Notes under the pieces: generated by a model | Seen by the model: only the letters and a program-made list of their open reading frames with translations | Databases searched by the model: none | What the model was told of the DNA's origin: nothing | Program-made: the position numbers and the translations under genes | Part shown: one piece after another, positions 61,291 to 64,000 of the stretch | Position numbering within the stretch: position 1 is the first letter of the stretch | How the letters are laid out: every line of letters begins with the position of its first letter | Source of the DNA: Spinellus fusiger | Taxonomy: Eukaryota > Mucoromycota > Mucoromycetes > Mucorales > Phycomycetaceae | Assembly: GCA_025094145.1 (NCBI GenBank) | Contig: JALLLS010000002.1 | Span: forward strand, 62,001 to 126,000 | Reading direction: 5' to 3' | DNA length: 64,000 nucleotides

Positions 61291-63138
61291 ATCAACAAAA
61301 GATAGTGAGGAACTATTCAAGCTTAATAGTTAAATTTTAAAACTGCCTTTTTTATAGCCTCATTCCAGTTTAATCTATTGTTAGTAAAAATAATCGTCAT
61401 TGACAGTATACAAGTTAAGCATTTGCAAAACTAGAGACTAAGGTTTTCTTATCTATCCTATTAGCTGGGAAAAAAATGACAGTAAAAAGAAGACAAAAAA
61501 TAATACTCCCCCATGATTCTTTTCCGGTTTCTTTATTATTAGTAACATTCAAGTCATGAATTACAAGAGTAGATAACTATATGAGTTGATCTGTTCTTGA
61601 TCCTTAAAATCAGCTGTTTTTTAATGCTTTTCAACTGCTCAAGATTTCTAAATGTTTTTTTTAATTGAAGATACATCTTGTTTGATTCAACGTACAGCTT
61701 TAAACTATAGTCTTATAGCTAGCATATGCTTTCAATTTTCAATAAAATAAATTCAGAGAGTCTATAATTGATATTCCATATAAAAAAACTGTAAATTAAA
61801 ATACACTTGATCCAACTTGATTTGAATAAATAGGACAGGTCAGATTTATAACTGAGACTCTGATTGAATACATTCTCACTATAGTCGATTTTTCTTGTTT
61901 ATTTATTTATTACTCTTTATATGCCTAAAAAGAAAGTGATATAAGAATGACTATTTAGAGCGTTGAAATAAACCAAATATAATTGATGTTATGAATTAAG
62001 TAATGATAAACGAACAAAATGTATTGATACTACCTAAAACATATTCTAGATGTGTAAGTATAAATATCAAAAAGAAAATCATCATTAATACATGACTACA
62101 GCTCGGATAAACAAACCAAGATTTTATTAAAGTACACTTTTCTGACTACTTTTTCAAATATGGATCATATCATTCTATCAGATTTTTTTTAAAGAAAAAA
62201 TAGAATCCTTGATGGTGGTAATGTTGCTTATTCTTCTCTTTATAATAGATGCTATGGCTCATGCTGTGGTTATACAGTGTGTTTAGTAAAAGATAAGTTT
62301 ACTACTTTAATTAATTGGATCACTTATATCTTATTCTATTGCTACACAGACAGCCCTCTTTCTAAAATAAACCATGATCTCTCTTTTCAATGATATGTTT
62401 AGCTTGATACCTTTATAATATTCTCTAGATACCAATAGCTAAAGTAGAAAATATCAATTGCTAATTATTTTTAATCATAAACAAATATTCTCCTAAATTA
62501 TACACTTTGTCGTCTTTGGGTTTAACCAAAGGAAATCCGGACAGTTCAAAGAGTAAACAAAGTCTGATCTTTATTGATGGGTCTTTCTCTCTTCTTTTAT
62601 ACTTTTCTAATTGATATTTTCTACTAATAAAAGCTATGGAAAGGCCCCTGTTACTACAGTATCATCCCTGAGATATACGCCTTGCTACTAACTCATCTTC
62701 TACCATGTGGTCCCGTTTAGGCAATTTGTGTTTCTGTTGACTGGGATGATCGATAGTTCTGTTTATGGAAATATGATTATCCGACAACTTTTGTAAATTA
62801 TATATTTCGGTATTTCAAGCTATTCTGAGAAAGACAGCCATTTTCTCACTGCTTTTTACTAAAAAAAATAAGTATAATAATCTCCGACTATGTAATGAGG
62901 ATTAGTAGTTCAAGGTCCAAATCTCTTAGTACACACCTAAAGATCTTTAGGGTATAAAAATAAATAGTCGAGATACAATTGTTTAAAAATGACAAATCGA
63001 TTTGAAAAGGTGTGAAAATAGATTGAGACATATTTATGTTATTTTTTAAACAAATAAAGATTATTATGTAGATTTACCTGTAAATATCTGAATCCTGGAG
63101 GAAACTACCTTCGATGTAGCGATATATAACATGAATAT
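61291..63138. other. AT-rich gene-free stretch
   Basis: 1.85 kb with no supported gene; a few GC-richer patches (62630-62760) give no protein signal. Confidence 0.4.
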
Positions 63139-63860
63139 CTATTCTTCTCGACAGAAGAGAGTTTGTCTGTGGTGACCATTCAAAGCCTCTTCTGTAATTG
63201 TATAGATATTCTTTTCAGCATTCACATCCCTGTTCCAAACAATTCCACAACTTTGGCAAGCGCGGATACTGTTGAAATTTACTAATACCTCGGTGAGATT
63301 ACGTGCGCTACAATTGTGGCGGATCTTTAGAACAAAAAAAGAAAACAGAGTAACTGTTAGAAGAGCTTTTCATATTGGGTAAGAGGTCAATCAGGTTTAC
63401 TCTCGATGTAAAGAACTCATCAACATCAACCATAAGAAGATCTCCATCTTTTTGTCTCTTTTTTTCAATGATTGATATAAAATTCTCGTCAAACCAACAC
63501 GATGACCTTTAAACTTGACAGCATCTTTTACCTTTATTCCTGTGCCATAAGCAACGACTGGTAGTTTGGTAGGATCATACTCCAATCCTTTTAGGTGCCA
63601 ATACCCCTTTTCAATAATAAAACAGTAAAAATAATTAGTTTGAGATGTATTAACGTACTCTCTGTCTGTTTGTGTCGCATTACCCTTGCACTGGCACCTT
63701 CTTTTTGCCTTTGTCTTTGTAACGGATTCATTGGGTTTATTATAGTAAAAGAATATAAAATAGAAACTGACTAACATGTCAGACATAATAAACATACACA
63801 AACACTCACCAGATCACAACTGTTGGTTTATATGCCAGACAAAGGCAAACAAGTTAAAGA
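63139..63860 (-). pseudogene. Second TnpB/Fanzor-type nuclease relic (right edge)
   Basis: On the minus strand the fragment reads, through three probable exons, a basic region KTKAKRRCQCK, then YWHLKGLEYDPTKLPVVAYG and KFKGHRVGLTRILYQSLKKR. Next come DGDLLMVDVDEFFTSR (the Glu-x-x-x-Thr-Ser motif before the zinc ribbon) and, after an intron (GTAAAC...TTCTAAAG), the ribbon CQSCG followed by WNRDVNAEKNIYTI, with a stop at 63141-63139. This is the NRD-x-NA-x-x-NI motif of TnpB/Fanzor. The ribbon's first Cys pair has decayed (HNC), and a 1-nt slip in an A run at about 63445-63460 breaks the frame, so it is a relic. It belongs to a different subfamily from the 16.7-kb copy. The N-terminal half would lie beyond 63860 or the window edge. 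Confidence 0.72.
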
Positions 63861-64000
63861 GGATGGAAGTTATGAAGAACAACAGACAGTGTGGTTGGCA
63901 GGTATTAATATCTGAGCAGAAAAGAATAAATCGAATTTTCACAAGTCATTTGCTTAATCAGAACTACCAAAGTAATGCAGACTATAACAACATTCTAGAA
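63861..64000. other. Right-edge flank
   Basis: Possibly the degraded upstream part of the second TnpB/Fanzor-type relic. Nothing can be called with confidence. Confidence 0.3.

Overview
This window looks like nuclear DNA from an early-diverging filamentous fungus, most likely Mucoromycota and probably Mucorales-like (inference). Genes carry many short introns (about 38-160 nt, GT-AG plus two GC-AG), introns and spacers are AT-rich, and coding exons are less so. The gene set (kinesin-13, Dre2, cyclin H, ING/PHD protein, mitochondrial bL9 and IF3, PanB, class II HDAC) is eukaryotic. The mobile-element mix (L1-like LINE, Tc1/mariner relics, TnpB/Fanzor-type relics) fits this group. No prokaryotic operons or CRISPR arrays were seen.

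Layout. 1.7-8.1 kb is a gene block on the plus strand: mitochondrial ribosomal protein bL9, a probably N-myristoylated leucine-rich-repeat protein, and a kinesin-13. 8.26-13.56 kb is one nearly full-length L1-like LINE on the minus strand. It is flanked by a perfect 18-bp duplication, and its ORF1 and ORF2 are joined by a TAATG overlap. 13.6-28.4 kb is a gene-poor, AT-rich stretch that holds a deleted Tc1 copy, a TnpB/Fanzor-like relic with intron, a second mariner-type relic, a degraded coding fragment and one candidate small gene. 28.4-46.3 kb is the main gene block: an MFS transporter, a TauD-like dioxygenase with one internal amber codon, an Apd1-like thioredoxin-fold Fe-S protein, an ING/PHD protein, cyclin H, a glutamate-carboxypeptidase-II-like M28 membrane peptidase, mitochondrial IF3 and ketopantoate hydroxymethyltransferase. 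46.3-49.2 kb has no gene. 49.2-50.2 kb is Dre2. 50.5-52.4 kb holds a solo Fanzor-element end and a broken Tc1 transposase. 52.6-55.0 kb is a Tudor-HDAC fusion protein. 55-59.4 kb is empty, 59.4-61.3 kb is a membrane-anchored alpha/beta hydrolase, and the right edge (63.1-63.9 kb) contains a second TnpB/Fanzor-type relic running toward the end of the window.

How the parts relate. The genes are mostly housekeeping and not clustered by pathway. bL9m, mtIF3 and PanB look mitochondrial. Dre2 and the Apd1-like protein belong to Fe-S families. ING and the HDAC are chromatin regulators. Cyclin H belongs to TFIIH/CDK7. The strongest unusual signal is the set of three TnpB/Fanzor-related pieces. Two are protein relics with the zinc ribbon followed by NRD-x-A-A/N-A motif. 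The third is a solo 150-bp copy, in opposite orientation and 33 kb away, of the 3' end of the first. That 150-bp block spans the end of the ORF and the 3' flank and ends in a 16-bp palindrome, which is where OMEGA/Fanzor guide RNAs are encoded in known systems. All exon structures below were read by hand from splice signals and conserved motifs; none was checked by computation.
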